Shown in pieces: positions 1 through 6,260 of a stretch of DNA of 6,830 bases. The translations under genes were made by a program, and so were the position numbers. A model generated the notes under the pieces. It had not been told where the DNA came from and did no database searches. It saw nothing but the letters and a program-made list of their open reading frames with translations. The stretch is from Dehalococcoidia bacterium (GTDB taxonomy: Bacteria; Chloroflexota; Dehalococcoidia; Dehalococcoidales; RBG-16-60-22): assembly GCA_030613665.1 (NCBI GenBank), contig JAUWLN010000093.1, positions 1-6,830 on the forward strand, read 5' to 3'. Position 1 is the first letter of the stretch. The number at the start of each line of letters is the position of its first letter.

Positions 1-946
1 GGCCTGTCTTCATGACCACCCGTCCCGGGTTTTCCTCCTTTACCTCGCCGATGATAGCGGCGTCGCGGCCGTATCGATGTTTTTTCATTTGCTTCAGAAT
101 CTTTTCGGCATCTTCAGGGGCCACCGTGGCTATCAGTTTCCCTTCGTTGGCTACATAGAGCGGGTCCAGCCCGAGCATTTCGCAGGCGCTGGCGACTTCC
201 TCCCGGACCGGTATTTTATCTTCATCTATGCGTATGCTCACGCCCGACTGCTCGGCGATTTCGTTCAGTGTGGTCGCCAGGCCGCCGCGGGTCGGGTCAC
301 GCAGGCAGCGAATATTACCACTCGCGTTCAGCATCTCTGCCACCAGGCCATTCAATGGCGCACAGTCGCTTTTCAGTTCTGTGGCGAAGTTGACCCCTTC
401 GCGCTGGCTGAGCACGGCGATGCCATGGTCGCCAACGGAGCCATTCAATATCAGTATATCCCCCGGCCTGGCGTTATGCCCGGAAACGCTAAGTCCTGCC
501 GGTACCGTGCCGATGCCGGCGGTGTTTATGAATAATTTGTCAGCGGTGCCGCGATTTACCACCTTGGTATCGCCGGTGATTACGGTCACTCCAGCCTCCG
601 TGGTGGACTCTTTAATCGAACCCACTACTTTTTCCAGGTCGCTCAGGAGCAGGCCTTCTTCAATAATAAAAGCCAGGCTCAAATAAAGCGGCGTTGCTCC
701 CACCATGGCCAGGTCGTTTATCGTGCCGCAGACGGCGAGCTTGCCGATGTCACCCCCGGGGAAAAAGATGGGTTGGACAACGTAGCTGTCGGTGGTGAAG
801 GCCAGCCTGCCCGCAGGCTCAATCACTGCCGCGTCGTCAAGCTGCGCGAGAACGGGGTTCGACAGAGAAGAAACGAAGCTGTTGCGGATGATATCATGGG
901 CCAGCCTCCCGCCGCTGCCGTGTGTCAGCAAGATTCTATCGGACAT
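1..946 (-). CDS. hypE: HypE, carbamoyl dehydratase of [NiFe]-hydrogenase maturation (C-terminus cut by window edge)
   Basis: HypE dehydrates, using ATP, the carbamoyl group that HypF places on its C-terminal cysteine. This yields the thiocyanate that supplies cyanide ligands for the hydrogenase iron. I translated this frame by hand from the ATG at 946-944. It stays open for 315 codons to the left edge, with no stop inside the window. It reads as a PurM/AIRS-family ATP-binding protein: LLTHGSGGRLAHD near residues 6-18, LDDAAVI at 36-42, then FTTDSYVVQPIFFPGGDIG at 50-68 and AVCGTINDLAMVGATPLYLS at 71-90, which is near-diagnostic for HypE. GDTKVVNRG follows at 125-133, and DPTRGGLATTLNEIAEQSGV lies later in the second domain. 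Family members are about 330-350 aa and end in PRIC with the modified cysteine. That tail should lie just outside the window, so its presence cannot be confirmed. The start overlaps the end of hypD by 11 bp (936-946), and a weak GGGG ribosome site sits 6 nt upstream. Confidence 0.95.
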   Translation of the reverse strand, partial: MSDRILLTHGSGGRLAHDIIRNSFVSSLSNPVLAQLDDAAVIEPAGRLAFTTDSYVVQPIFFPGGDIGKLAVCGTINDLAMVGATPLYLSLAFIIEEGLLLSDLEKVVGSIKESTTEAGVTVITGDTKVVNRGTADKLFINTAGIGTVPAGLSVSGHNARPGDILILNGSVGDHGIAVLSQREGVNFATELKSDCAPLNGLVAEMLNASGNIRCLRDPTRGGLATTLNEIAEQSGVSIRIDEDKIPVREEVASACEMLGLDPLYVANEGKLIATVAPEDAEKILKQMKKHRYGRDAAIIGEVKEENPGRVVMKTG

Positions 947-2030
947 CGTCTTCCCCGTAATGATAATAAGCGGCGCAGGTCCCTTCTGCTGATACCATGC
1001 ACGGGCCTATAGGTTTCGCCGGGGTACAGTCACGGCGGAATAGCGTGCAGTCTCCTGGTGATTTTACTCCCCGCAGCACCTCTCCGCATAGACAGCCCTT
1101 TGGAATTGCCGTTGGGCCGGGGTCGAAATCAAAATTCACTTCAGCATCGAAACGGGCGTACTCCGGTCGCAGCTTCAAACCGCTCGCTGCCACCTCGCCA
1201 AAGCCGCGCCAGCGTGCCGGCGCCGGAGCGAACACTTTTTCCATAATCTCAATGGCGGTCTGGTTTCCTTCCCGGCTGACACCGCGCCGGTAGGCGATTT
1301 CAACCTTCGCTTCGCCATCGGCTACCTGCCGTGTCAGCATGTCGATGCACTGCAGTATATCCAGCGGCTCAAAGCCGGAAACAACGCAGGGTATACCGTA
1401 GTCGTGGGCGATGAACTCCCAGGGCCTTGAACCGATGACGGCGCTGACATGGCCGGGACAGATTAAACCCTGCAAATTGACCTCGCCGGAGTCCAAGAGC
1501 ACCTTGATTACCGGCGGGCAGAGCTTGTGCAGGGAGAGCACGTAATAATTTTTCAGACCTTCCTGCTCCGCCTGTAGAATTGAGGCGGCAATGGTCGGGG
1601 CGGTGGTCTCAAAGCCGATACCCAGAAATATCACCGATTTTTCCGGGTTCTCCCTGGCCAGCGAGAGGGCGTCGAGGGGCGAATAGACAACGCGTATGTC
1701 TCCGCCGGCTGCTTTGGCTTCCTGAAGGCTGGAGCGACTTCCTGGTACTCTAATCATGTCGCCGAAAGACGCCACCATGACATCGGGCAGCGACGCCAGG
1801 GCGATGGCTTTATCAAGGTCAGCGTTATCCGTGACGCATACCGGGCAGCCCGGCCCCGAGGTAAGGGTGAGCGCCGGCGGCAGCAGCTGCCTGAGGCCGG
1901 ATTTCATGATGGACACGGTATGCCCGCCGCAGAACTCCATGAAACGCGCTGGTTTGCGGGCGTGTTGCCGGATGCTGCGCACCAGCCCATCGGCCAGCTC
2001 GGACTGGCGAAATTCGCTTACCAGCTTCAT
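936..2030 (-). CDS. hypD: HypD, iron-sulfur scaffold for Fe(CN)2CO assembly
   Basis: HypD partners HypC to hold the iron that receives the cyanide and CO ligands before transfer to the hydrogenase large subunit. It is cytoplasmic. The 364-aa product has the usual family length. MEFCGGHT at residues 31-38 carries the conserved active-site Cys34. GPGCPVCVT at 59-67 carries Cys62 and Cys65, the redox-active pair of the family. GFETTAP and CPGHVSAVIGS follow in the middle domain. The C-terminal segment has Cys313, 315, 328, 335, 344 and 352, beginning CLCGEVLRG. This matches the region that binds the [4Fe-4S] cluster, and four of these cysteines would be the ligands. The ATG shares an ATGA with the hypC stop (4-bp overlap), and GGAGAGGGA abuts the start with its GGAG core 5 nt away, so translational coupling to hypC is likely. 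Its 3' end overlaps hypE by 11 bp. All key residues are present. Confidence 0.97.
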   Translation of the reverse strand: MKLVSEFRQSELADGLVRSIRQHARKPARFMEFCGGHTVSIMKSGLRQLLPPALTLTSGPGCPVCVTDNADLDKAIALASLPDVMVASFGDMIRVPGSRSSLQEAKAAGGDIRVVYSPLDALSLARENPEKSVIFLGIGFETTAPTIAASILQAEQEGLKNYYVLSLHKLCPPVIKVLLDSGEVNLQGLICPGHVSAVIGSRPWEFIAHDYGIPCVVSGFEPLDILQCIDMLTRQVADGEAKVEIAYRRGVSREGNQTAIEIMEKVFAPAPARWRGFGEVAASGLKLRPEYARFDAEVNFDFDPGPTAIPKGCLCGEVLRGVKSPGDCTLFRRDCTPAKPIGPCMVSAEGTCAAYYHYGEDDVR

Positions 2031-2254
2031 TCCCTCTCCATAAATTTGCTCATTTCGGCGAAGATGGCGAGCGTCTCTTCCGCCTCGGCCTGGTCAAGGA
2101 TATTGATGGCATAGCCGGCGTGGAGGAGCACGTAATCGCCCACCCTGGCTTCAGGGGTGAGCATCAGGCTCGTTTTCCGGGTGGTGCCGCCGATTTCAAC
2201 CTCGGCATCGGTCCCGTCTATCGATTTAATCCGTACCGGTATGGCCAGACACAC
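2027..2254 (-). CDS. hypC: HypC, hydrogenase maturation chaperone
   Basis: HypC is the small HypC/HupF-family chaperone. It binds iron with HypD and then escorts the hydrogenase large-subunit precursor. The 75-aa product begins MCLAIPVRI, placing the essential Cys at position 2 after removal of Met. It contains the compact beta-barrel pattern and the conserved LLHAGYAI at 43-50 with His45. A helical C-terminal stretch rich in Glu and Ala (about 53-75) is typical. The start is GTG, not ATG. It is fixed by the invariant MCLAIP motif and by an AAGGAG ribosome site 8 nt upstream. The gene begins 5 bp after the hypF stop and overlaps hypD by 4 bp (ATGA). It could in principle be a HybG- or HupF-type paralogue, but the position between hypF and hypD favours the general HypC. 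Confidence 0.96.
   Translation of the reverse strand: MCLAIPVRIKSIDGTDAEVEIGGTTRKTSLMLTPEARVGDYVLLHAGYAINILDQAEAEETLAIFAEMSKFMERE
2031..2039 (-). promoter_or_regulatory. Ribosome binding site of hypD inside the end of hypC
   Basis: GGAGAGGGA on the minus strand directly precedes the ATG of hypD, with the GGAG core 5 nt from the start. It lies within the last codons of hypC. Together with the ATGA overlap it supports this start and coupled translation of two proteins that form one complex. Confidence 0.7.
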
Positions 2255-2259
2255 GTAAC

Positions 2260-4587
2260 TTACTCCTTGCCGTTATTCATGTTTTGATTGGCGATAACCG
2301 CCTGCCCCAGGGAAATACCGCCATCGTTGCATGGTACCAGCCGGTGAGCGAGCACGCGGAAACCTTCTTTTTCCAGCGCATCAGCCGCCAGGTTGAAAAG
2401 CAGGCGATTTTGAAAAACGCCGCCGCTCAGGGCCACCGTTTGCAGTTTAGATTCTTGGGAAACCAGTCGGCAGGCCTCCAGAATGATTTCCGCCATCGTT
2501 TTATGGAATCTGGCGGAGATAACATTTTGGCTGACCCCGTTTCTTGCCTCGTTCACCACTGCGGAAACGAGCTCCTCCAGTTTGATCACCACCGGTTTTT
2601 CATTTTCGGAGATGGTGAAGGGGTATGGTTTAAACCGGCTAACATCATCAGGCGCAAGCATTTCAAGCTCGATGGCGGCCTGGGCCTCGTAGTCAACCTG
2701 GCCCCTGACACCGGCCAGTGCCGATACCGCATCGAAAAGCCGCCCCGCCCCTGAGGTGAGCGGCGAGTTCAGCCTCCGCTCCAGCTGGGTCTTAACAATA
2801 TTCATTTCTTCAGGTGGTATTTTACTCATAATGGGGAGGCTATCCAGTGGCGTTTCCGGGTCGAGCAGCGAATGAACATAGCCGAGCGCCATGCGATATG
2901 GCTTGCGAATGGCGGCTACACCGCCTGGCATCGGGACATACTCAAGGTGGGCTTTGCGCTCGAAGCTACCCCAGTTGCAGACCAGGAACTCGCCTCCCCA
3001 GAGATTGCCATCGGTGCCGTACCCCACGCCGTCGAAGGCAACGCCGATGACCGGTTCCCTGAAACCGTTTTCCACCAGGCAGCTGACGATATGGGCATGG
3101 TGGTGCTGTATGCCGATTGTCTTCAGTCCTTTATCGGCGGCATATTTCAGAGCGTGCTTGGTGGAATGGTACTCCGGGTGCAGGTCATAGGCGATGATTT
3201 CGGGCTGGGCGCGGAACAGACGCTGGTAAAGGTCGATGGTGTTTTCAAAATACTCCATCGTCTCTTCATTGTCCATATCACCGATGTGCTGACTCACAAA
3301 AGCATAATCGTCCCTGGTCAGGCAAAAGGTGTTTTTCTCCTCGGCGCCGCAGGCCAGCACCTGCCGGGCTTTGAAGGGGAGAAGGATGGGGGTCGGTGCG
3401 TAGCCGCGAGCGCGCCTGACGGCGCGCGCCGTACCTCTCTCCACTAGGTAAACGCTGTCATCGTAGCGGGCGTGGATGTCACGGTTGTGCCACAGAAAAT
3501 AATCGGCGATGTTATGAAGTCGGCGCAGGGCCTCGTCGTTATACTGACAGATTGGCTCTTCGCTGAGGTTGCCGCTGGTCATGACCAGCGGTCGTGATGC
3601 GTGGTGTAAGAGGATGTGATGCAGGGGCGTGTAGGGTAGCATGACTCCCAGGTATTTATTATTTTCGGCGACCAGTGAAGTCACGTTTGAAGTGTCCTTT
3701 CGCCACTCCAGCAGAACGATGGGCGCATTCGGAGAGAGGAGTAACCCGGCCTCTTCAGGTGATACCTGGCAGTGCTTTCCAATTTCCGTGATGGACGACA
3801 TCATGAGGGCGAACGGTTTGCCGGGACGTTTTTTGCGCTTCCTGAGGCGCGCCACGGCTCGCCGGTTTGTGGCGTCGCAGGCAAGTTGGAAGCCGCCCAG
3901 GCCTTTGACCGCGATGATGTAACCCTGATGGAGAAGTCCGGCGACTTTACGGAGCGGGTCCTCGTTGAGTACCGGAGCGCCATCGCTATCCGTCAGCTGC
4001 AGGCTGGGGCTGCATTTCGGGCAGGCGTTAGGCTGGGCATGAAAGCGACGGTCGAGCGGGTCATCATATTCCGCCTGGCACTCCGGGCACATGGTGAAAC
4101 CGCTCATGGTGGTCATCGGGCGGTCATAGGGAATATTCCTGATTATGGTGAAGCGGGGGCCGCAGTTGGTGCAGTTGGTAAAGGGATAGAGGTAGCGGCG
4201 GTTCTCCGAATCGAAAATCTCTTCCAGACACTCCGGGCAGGTGGCCAGGTCAGGAGATACCGGCTGGTATTTTCCCGCCTCGGGCCGGCTTTTTTTTATG
4301 ACAAAATCAACATCATTTTCAACGGGCAGTTTCCTGGTGGTGACATCCTGGACACGGGCGGCGGGAGGCGCCTTTTCTTTCAACAGGCAAAGAAACTGGC
4401 TGAGGTTTTCTTCAAGCCCTTCTACTTCAATGGCCACGTTTCCCGAGGTATTTCGTACCCAGCCATTGAGGTTAAAATTCCTGGCCAGGCGATAAACAAA
4501 GGGCCGGAAACCGACACCCTGTACTATGCCCTTGACCTCGATGCGCAGTCTGACCCTGGCGCCAACTTTCAGAGGGGAACCTCTCAT
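2260..4587 (-). CDS. hypF: HypF, carbamoyltransferase of [NiFe]-hydrogenase maturation
   Basis: HypF uses carbamoyl phosphate and ATP to make carbamoyl-adenylate and transfers the carbamoyl group to the C-terminal cysteine of HypE, the source of the cyanide ligands. The 775-aa product is full length (E. coli HypF is about 750 aa) and shows every domain in order. The acylphosphatase-like domain spans about 12-100, with VQGVGFRPF at 22-30 (catalytic Arg28) and Asn46 in GWVRNTSG. Two zinc fingers follow, with Cys117/120/139/142 and Cys167/170/189/192. The YrdC-like domain (about 205-395) includes KRPGKPFALM, LPYTPLHHILL and VMTSGNLSEEPI. The Kae1/TobZ-like carbamoyltransferase domain (about 405-770) includes DLHPEYHST at 468-476, HHHAH at 495-499, FDGVGYGTDGNLWGGEF at 518-534, SGGVFQNR at 721-728 and CNDGGISLGQA at 753-763. 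The ATG is preceded by GGAGAGG (GGAG core 5 nt away). It appears to be the first gene of the hyp transcript, with hypC 5 bp downstream. No key residue is missing. Confidence 0.98.
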   Translation of the reverse strand: MRGSPLKVGARVRLRIEVKGIVQGVGFRPFVYRLARNFNLNGWVRNTSGNVAIEVEGLEENLSQFLCLLKEKAPPAARVQDVTTRKLPVENDVDFVIKKSRPEAGKYQPVSPDLATCPECLEEIFDSENRRYLYPFTNCTNCGPRFTIIRNIPYDRPMTTMSGFTMCPECQAEYDDPLDRRFHAQPNACPKCSPSLQLTDSDGAPVLNEDPLRKVAGLLHQGYIIAVKGLGGFQLACDATNRRAVARLRKRKKRPGKPFALMMSSITEIGKHCQVSPEEAGLLLSPNAPIVLLEWRKDTSNVTSLVAENNKYLGVMLPYTPLHHILLHHASRPLVMTSGNLSEEPICQYNDEALRRLHNIADYFLWHNRDIHARYDDSVYLVERGTARAVRRARGYAPTPILLPFKARQVLACGAEEKNTFCLTRDDYAFVSQHIGDMDNEETMEYFENTIDLYQRLFRAQPEIIAYDLHPEYHSTKHALKYAADKGLKTIGIQHHHAHIVSCLVENGFREPVIGVAFDGVGYGTDGNLWGGEFLVCNWGSFERKAHLEYVPMPGGVAAIRKPYRMALGYVHSLLDPETPLDSLPIMSKIPPEEMNIVKTQLERRLNSPLTSGAGRLFDAVSALAGVRGQVDYEAQAAIELEMLAPDDVSRFKPYPFTISENEKPVVIKLEELVSAVVNEARNGVSQNVISARFHKTMAEIILEACRLVSQESKLQTVALSGGVFQNRLLFNLAADALEKEGFRVLAHRLVPCNDGGISLGQAVIANQNMNNGKE
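2263..2268 (-). promoter_or_regulatory. Ribosome binding site of hypC inside the end of hypF
   Basis: AAGGAG on the minus strand lies in the last sense codons of hypF, 8 nt before the GTG of hypC. It supports the GTG start. Ribosomes finishing hypF would clear this site directly, so hypC translation is probably coupled to that of hypF. Confidence 0.75.
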
Positions 4588-4612
4588 AACCTCTCCATGG
4601 TAACTCCCGGCA

Positions 4613-4641
4613 GTTATACTGGAGTGGCTGCCCGTTGGAAA
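4613..4641 (-). promoter_or_regulatory. Candidate sigma-70-type promoter of the hypFCDE operon
   Basis: On the minus strand, TTTCCA (4636-4641, 4 of 6 matches to TTGACA) is followed after exactly 17 bp by TATAAC (4613-4618, 5 of 6 matches to TATAAT). A start about 7 nt further on would give a leader of roughly 20 nt carrying the GGAGAGG site and the hypF ATG. There is no TG extension. Read on the plus strand, the -10 sits in a small perfect inverted repeat, CAGT-TAT-ACTG (4611-4621), which could be a repressor half-site pair or chance. The match is by eye only. Confidence 0.4.
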
Positions 4642-4671
4642 AAGAAAAATAATCGGTTGGCTGTGTTAACC
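4639..4671 (-). terminator. Weak candidate terminator after the purine block
   Basis: On the minus strand a short stem GGTT/AACC (4668-4671 with 4655-4658, 9-nt loop) is followed by a T-rich run, ATTATTTTTCTTTTT. The T-run is convincing but the stem has only 4 bp, possibly 5 with a bulge, so intrinsic termination here would be inefficient. The T-run also reaches into the candidate hypF -35. It may serve only as promoter-upstream AT-rich DNA. Confidence 0.22.
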
Positions 4672-4684
4672 TGGCGAATTAACC
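4666..4684. repeat. Direct repeat TTAACC-N7-TTAACC upstream of hypF
   Basis: TTAACC occurs at 4666-4671 and again at 4679-4684 on the plus strand, a 13-bp period (GGTTAA twice on the coding strand). It lies 25 bp upstream of the candidate -35 of hypF, where an activator could bind. The half-sites are short, so chance is a real alternative. Confidence 0.3.
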
Positions 4685-4748
4685 ACTCTCGGGAGCTATG
4701 CTCTGCCGCCTATATTTTATCATAGTATCGGCATGTACGACTAGACAG

Positions 4749-4767
4749 GGAATCCAGAGACGATTCC
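4749..4767. repeat. Inverted repeat GGAATC-N7-GATTCC
   Basis: A perfect 6-bp stem with a 7-nt loop (4749-4754 with 4762-4767), about 70 bp past the purC stop. It could fold in the purC mRNA 3' region. It is not followed by a T-run in the direction of transcription, so it is not a standard intrinsic terminator. It may be an RNA-stabilising hairpin or a protein site. Confidence 0.4.
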
Positions 4768-4782
4768 GCTGGTATTAGCTAA

Positions 4783-4813
4783 CACTGTGTAAAGGCGGGC
4801 GCTGTAGACAGTG
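4783..4813. repeat. Inverted repeat CACTGT-N19-ACAGTG after purC
   Basis: CACTGT (4783-4788) and ACAGTG (4808-4813) are perfect 6-bp arms with a 19-nt GC-rich loop, starting about 25 bp downstream of the purC stop. An internal CTGT-AG-ACAG (4802-4811) competes with it. No U-tract follows; the next bases on the coding strand include the palindrome TTAGCTAA. It is a possible 3' mRNA hairpin or factor-dependent termination region. Confidence 0.3.
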
Positions 4814-4837
4814 CCTGGTCCTTTATGCTCCGGGTGT

Positions 4838-5755
4838 TTACTTCAGTACGCGGCCGGTAATTTTCTCGTATGCCTGAATGTACCCACGGGACGTTGCTTC
4901 AACAACATCCAGTGGCAGTGGTGGGGCGGGCGGTTCCTTGTTCCATCCTGACGCCACCAGCCAGTCACGTAGCGGCTGTTTATCATAGCTGGGCTGTGCC
5001 TGCCCGCCCTGGTACAGGTTGGACTCCCAGATCCGTGACGAATCCGGGGTTAAAAGCTCATCAATCAGGATGAGCCGGTCTTCATCCAGCCCGAATTCCA
5101 TTTTAGTATCGGCGATGATTATGCCCCGTTTGGCAGCATATTCCTGTGCGTGGTTATAAATGGCCAGGCTTTTCGCTTTCATCTCGAGGGTTCTTTTTTC
5201 ACCAATCAGCTTTTCGACTTCATCCATGGTGATGGGCAAATCATGCCCGGTGTCTGCTTTGGTGGTCGGAGTGAACAACGGTTCAGGCAGCTTCTGGCTC
5301 TCTTTGAGTCCCCTGGGCAGTCTGAAACCGGCAACCTGGCCGTATTCCTGATATTCTGCCCAGCCGGAGCCGGCAAGGTAGCCGCGAACGATACATTCCA
5401 CTGGTATACGCTTGACTTTTTTCACCACCATAGAACGGCCGACTAGGTAAGCAGGGTAGGAGAAGCGATTTTCGGCGGGTAAATATGTGTCCAGGTTGTG
5501 CACATCTTCAATCGTCTCTATCAGATGATTGGGTATAATTTCCGATGTCTGCCGGAACCAGAAAACAGACAGCTGGTTCAGGACAGCGCCTTTGCTAGGG
5601 ATGGCACTCGGCAGTATAAAATCGAAGGCAGAGATGCGGTCGGTGGCGATGATGAGGAGGTGATTTCCCAGGTCATAACTATCGCGTACTTTGCCTCTGA
5701 TAAATAACGGCAGGGGCAGGTCTGTTTCACTTATTACCGATGTGTCAATTCCCAC
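4838..5755 (-). CDS. purC: SAICAR synthase (phosphoribosylaminoimidazole-succinocarboxamide synthase), long form
   Basis: PurC joins CAIR and aspartate with ATP to make SAICAR in de novo purine synthesis. Its product is the substrate of adenylosuccinate lyase, encoded two genes upstream. The 305-aa protein matches the long form of the family (about 290-310 aa, against about 237 in E. coli). Visible motifs are GKVRDSYDLG at 21-30 (nucleotide-binding loop), DRISAFDFILPSAIPSKGAVLN at 39-60, and IPVECIVRGYLAGSGW at 117-132 (first family signature). LFTPTTKADTGHD at 160-172, IADTKMEFG at 214-222 (second signature), LIDELLTPDSSR at 230-241 and SYDKQPLRDWL at 256-266 follow. The start is GTG. An in-frame TAA lies two codons upstream and GAGGAG sits 8 nt before it, so the start is well fixed. 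It lies 26 bp after the NTF2-like gene and is the last gene of the purine block here. All signature residues look intact. Confidence 0.98.
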   Translation of the reverse strand: MGIDTSVISETDLPLPLFIRGKVRDSYDLGNHLLIIATDRISAFDFILPSAIPSKGAVLNQLSVFWFRQTSEIIPNHLIETIEDVHNLDTYLPAENRFSYPAYLVGRSMVVKKVKRIPVECIVRGYLAGSGWAEYQEYGQVAGFRLPRGLKESQKLPEPLFTPTTKADTGHDLPITMDEVEKLIGEKRTLEMKAKSLAIYNHAQEYAAKRGIIIADTKMEFGLDEDRLILIDELLTPDSSRIWESNLYQGGQAQPSYDKQPLRDWLVASGWNKEPPAPPLPLDVVEATSRGYIQAYEKITGRVLK

Positions 5756-5763
5756 GTTTTAAA

Positions 5764-5769
5764 CTCCTC
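5764..5769 (-). promoter_or_regulatory. Ribosome binding site of purC
   Basis: GAGGAG on the minus strand, 8 nt before the GTG at 5755-5753. With the in-frame stop just upstream of the GTG, it decides the start codon. It lies in the 26-bp gap after the NTF2-like gene, leaving no room for a separate promoter or riboswitch in that gap. Confidence 0.75.
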
Positions 5770-5781
5770 TATTCTGTATAC

Positions 5782-6234
5782 TTAATCGGTTAATCCCTCA
5801 AGAGATTTCTTGATGACCCGGCTGACCACGGCCTTGCTTACCGGGTCTCTGGTCACCGTGTCAGCAAAGTCCAGGCGGTCAAAGTAAAGGCGCAGACATT
5901 TAATTTTTCCATTCTCGAAGACGAGGACTTCAGACTGCTTCGACTTTACTTCCGGACCGCTGTGCAGTCTTGCCCGGATAATAAATTCCTCGAATAAAAT
6001 ATTCCCCTCAGCCATGATTACGACGGGTTGAAACTTTATCTGCCGGATGTTTTTGAAAAGCCAGTCAAACCATTTCTTGACGCCGGCTTTTCCATAGAGG
6101 CTGTGACGCAGCAATTCAATTTCACAGTTGTCAGCAAAGCAGGATGTGACCGCGTCCAGATTTTTATTCTCTATCCCGCTGTCCAGCGTCATGGCCACTT
6201 TGCGAATCTCGTCAGTTGATTGTTTCTCCACCAT
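5782..6234 (-). CDS. SnoaL/NTF2-like fold protein of unknown function
   Basis: I recognise the fold class but not a specific gene. The 150-aa product has the layout of a SnoaL-like NTF2-superfamily domain. An N-terminal helix is followed by SGIENKNLDAVTSCFADNCEIE at 19-40, the usual opening of helix, turn and first strand. LYGKAGVKKWFDWLFKNI at 46-63 is the second helix. Beta strands then run across about 66-120, ending VFENGKIKCLRLYFDRLD at 105-122. A C-terminal basic helix (about 130-147) extends past the domain. There is no signal peptide or membrane segment, so it should be cytosolic. Family members include small enzymes (cyclases, isomerases) and non-enzymatic ligand binders, so no reaction can be assigned. 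The ATG at 6234-6232 has only a weak AAGG 4 nt upstream. It sits 26 bp after purB and 26 bp before purC, clearly co-transcribed, which makes a link to purine metabolism possible but unproven. Confidence 0.8.
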   Translation of the reverse strand: MVEKQSTDEIRKVAMTLDSGIENKNLDAVTSCFADNCEIELLRHSLYGKAGVKKWFDWLFKNIRQIKFQPVVIMAEGNILFEEFIIRARLHSGPEVKSKQSEVLVFENGKIKCLRLYFDRLDFADTVTRDPVSKAVVSRVIKKSLEGLTD

Positions 6235-6260
6235 ATTACCTTAATCTCTACAGGCGGCTA

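Larger units (their letters stand above)
4588..4837. other. Intergenic control region between purC and hypF
   Basis: This is the only non-coding stretch of note in the window, and no credible protein or structured RNA gene is visible in it. Reading on the minus strand from purC to hypF, it holds two inverted repeats (4783-4813 and 4749-4767) and an AT-rich patch with two -10-like hexamers, TATGAT at 4719-4724 and TAAAAT at 4714-4719. Neither of those hexamers has a good -35 partner at 17 bp. A direct repeat follows (4666-4684), then a T-rich run (about 4639-4653) and the best promoter candidate (4613-4641), just before the hypF ribosome site. The contrast with the 5 to 26 bp gaps and overlaps elsewhere suggests that purine transcription ends or drops here and that hypF has its own promoter. 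Confidence 0.7.

Noticed and set aside
77..686. Two overlapping plus-strand open frames of 152 codons each
   Set aside because: Both are antisense to the intact hypE frame, which shows clear family motifs along this stretch.
2872..3447. Plus-strand open frame of 191 codons
   Set aside because: It lies wholly antisense to the carbamoyltransferase domain of hypF, overlapping conserved motifs such as HHHAH. It has no recognisable domain of its own.
3772..4725. Long plus-strand open frame (317 codons) across the 5' half of hypF and the spacer
   Set aside because: It is antisense to the domain-complete hypF frame, its composition (Gly, Ala and Arg rich, no motif) is typical of a shadow frame in GC-rich DNA, and no convincing ribosome site was seen.
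4711..4747. AT-rich patch with TATGAT and TAAAAT as the main hypF promoter
   Set aside because: The hexamers match a -10 well, but the sequence 17 bp upstream matches a -35 poorly (TGTCTA, 2 of 6). The pair at 4613-4641 is better placed and better matched.
5756..5781. Possible purine-responsive riboswitch or separate promoter before purC
   Set aside because: The gap is only 26 bp and holds the ribosome site. There is no room for an aptamer, and a promoter could only lie inside the upstream gene, where I saw no good match.
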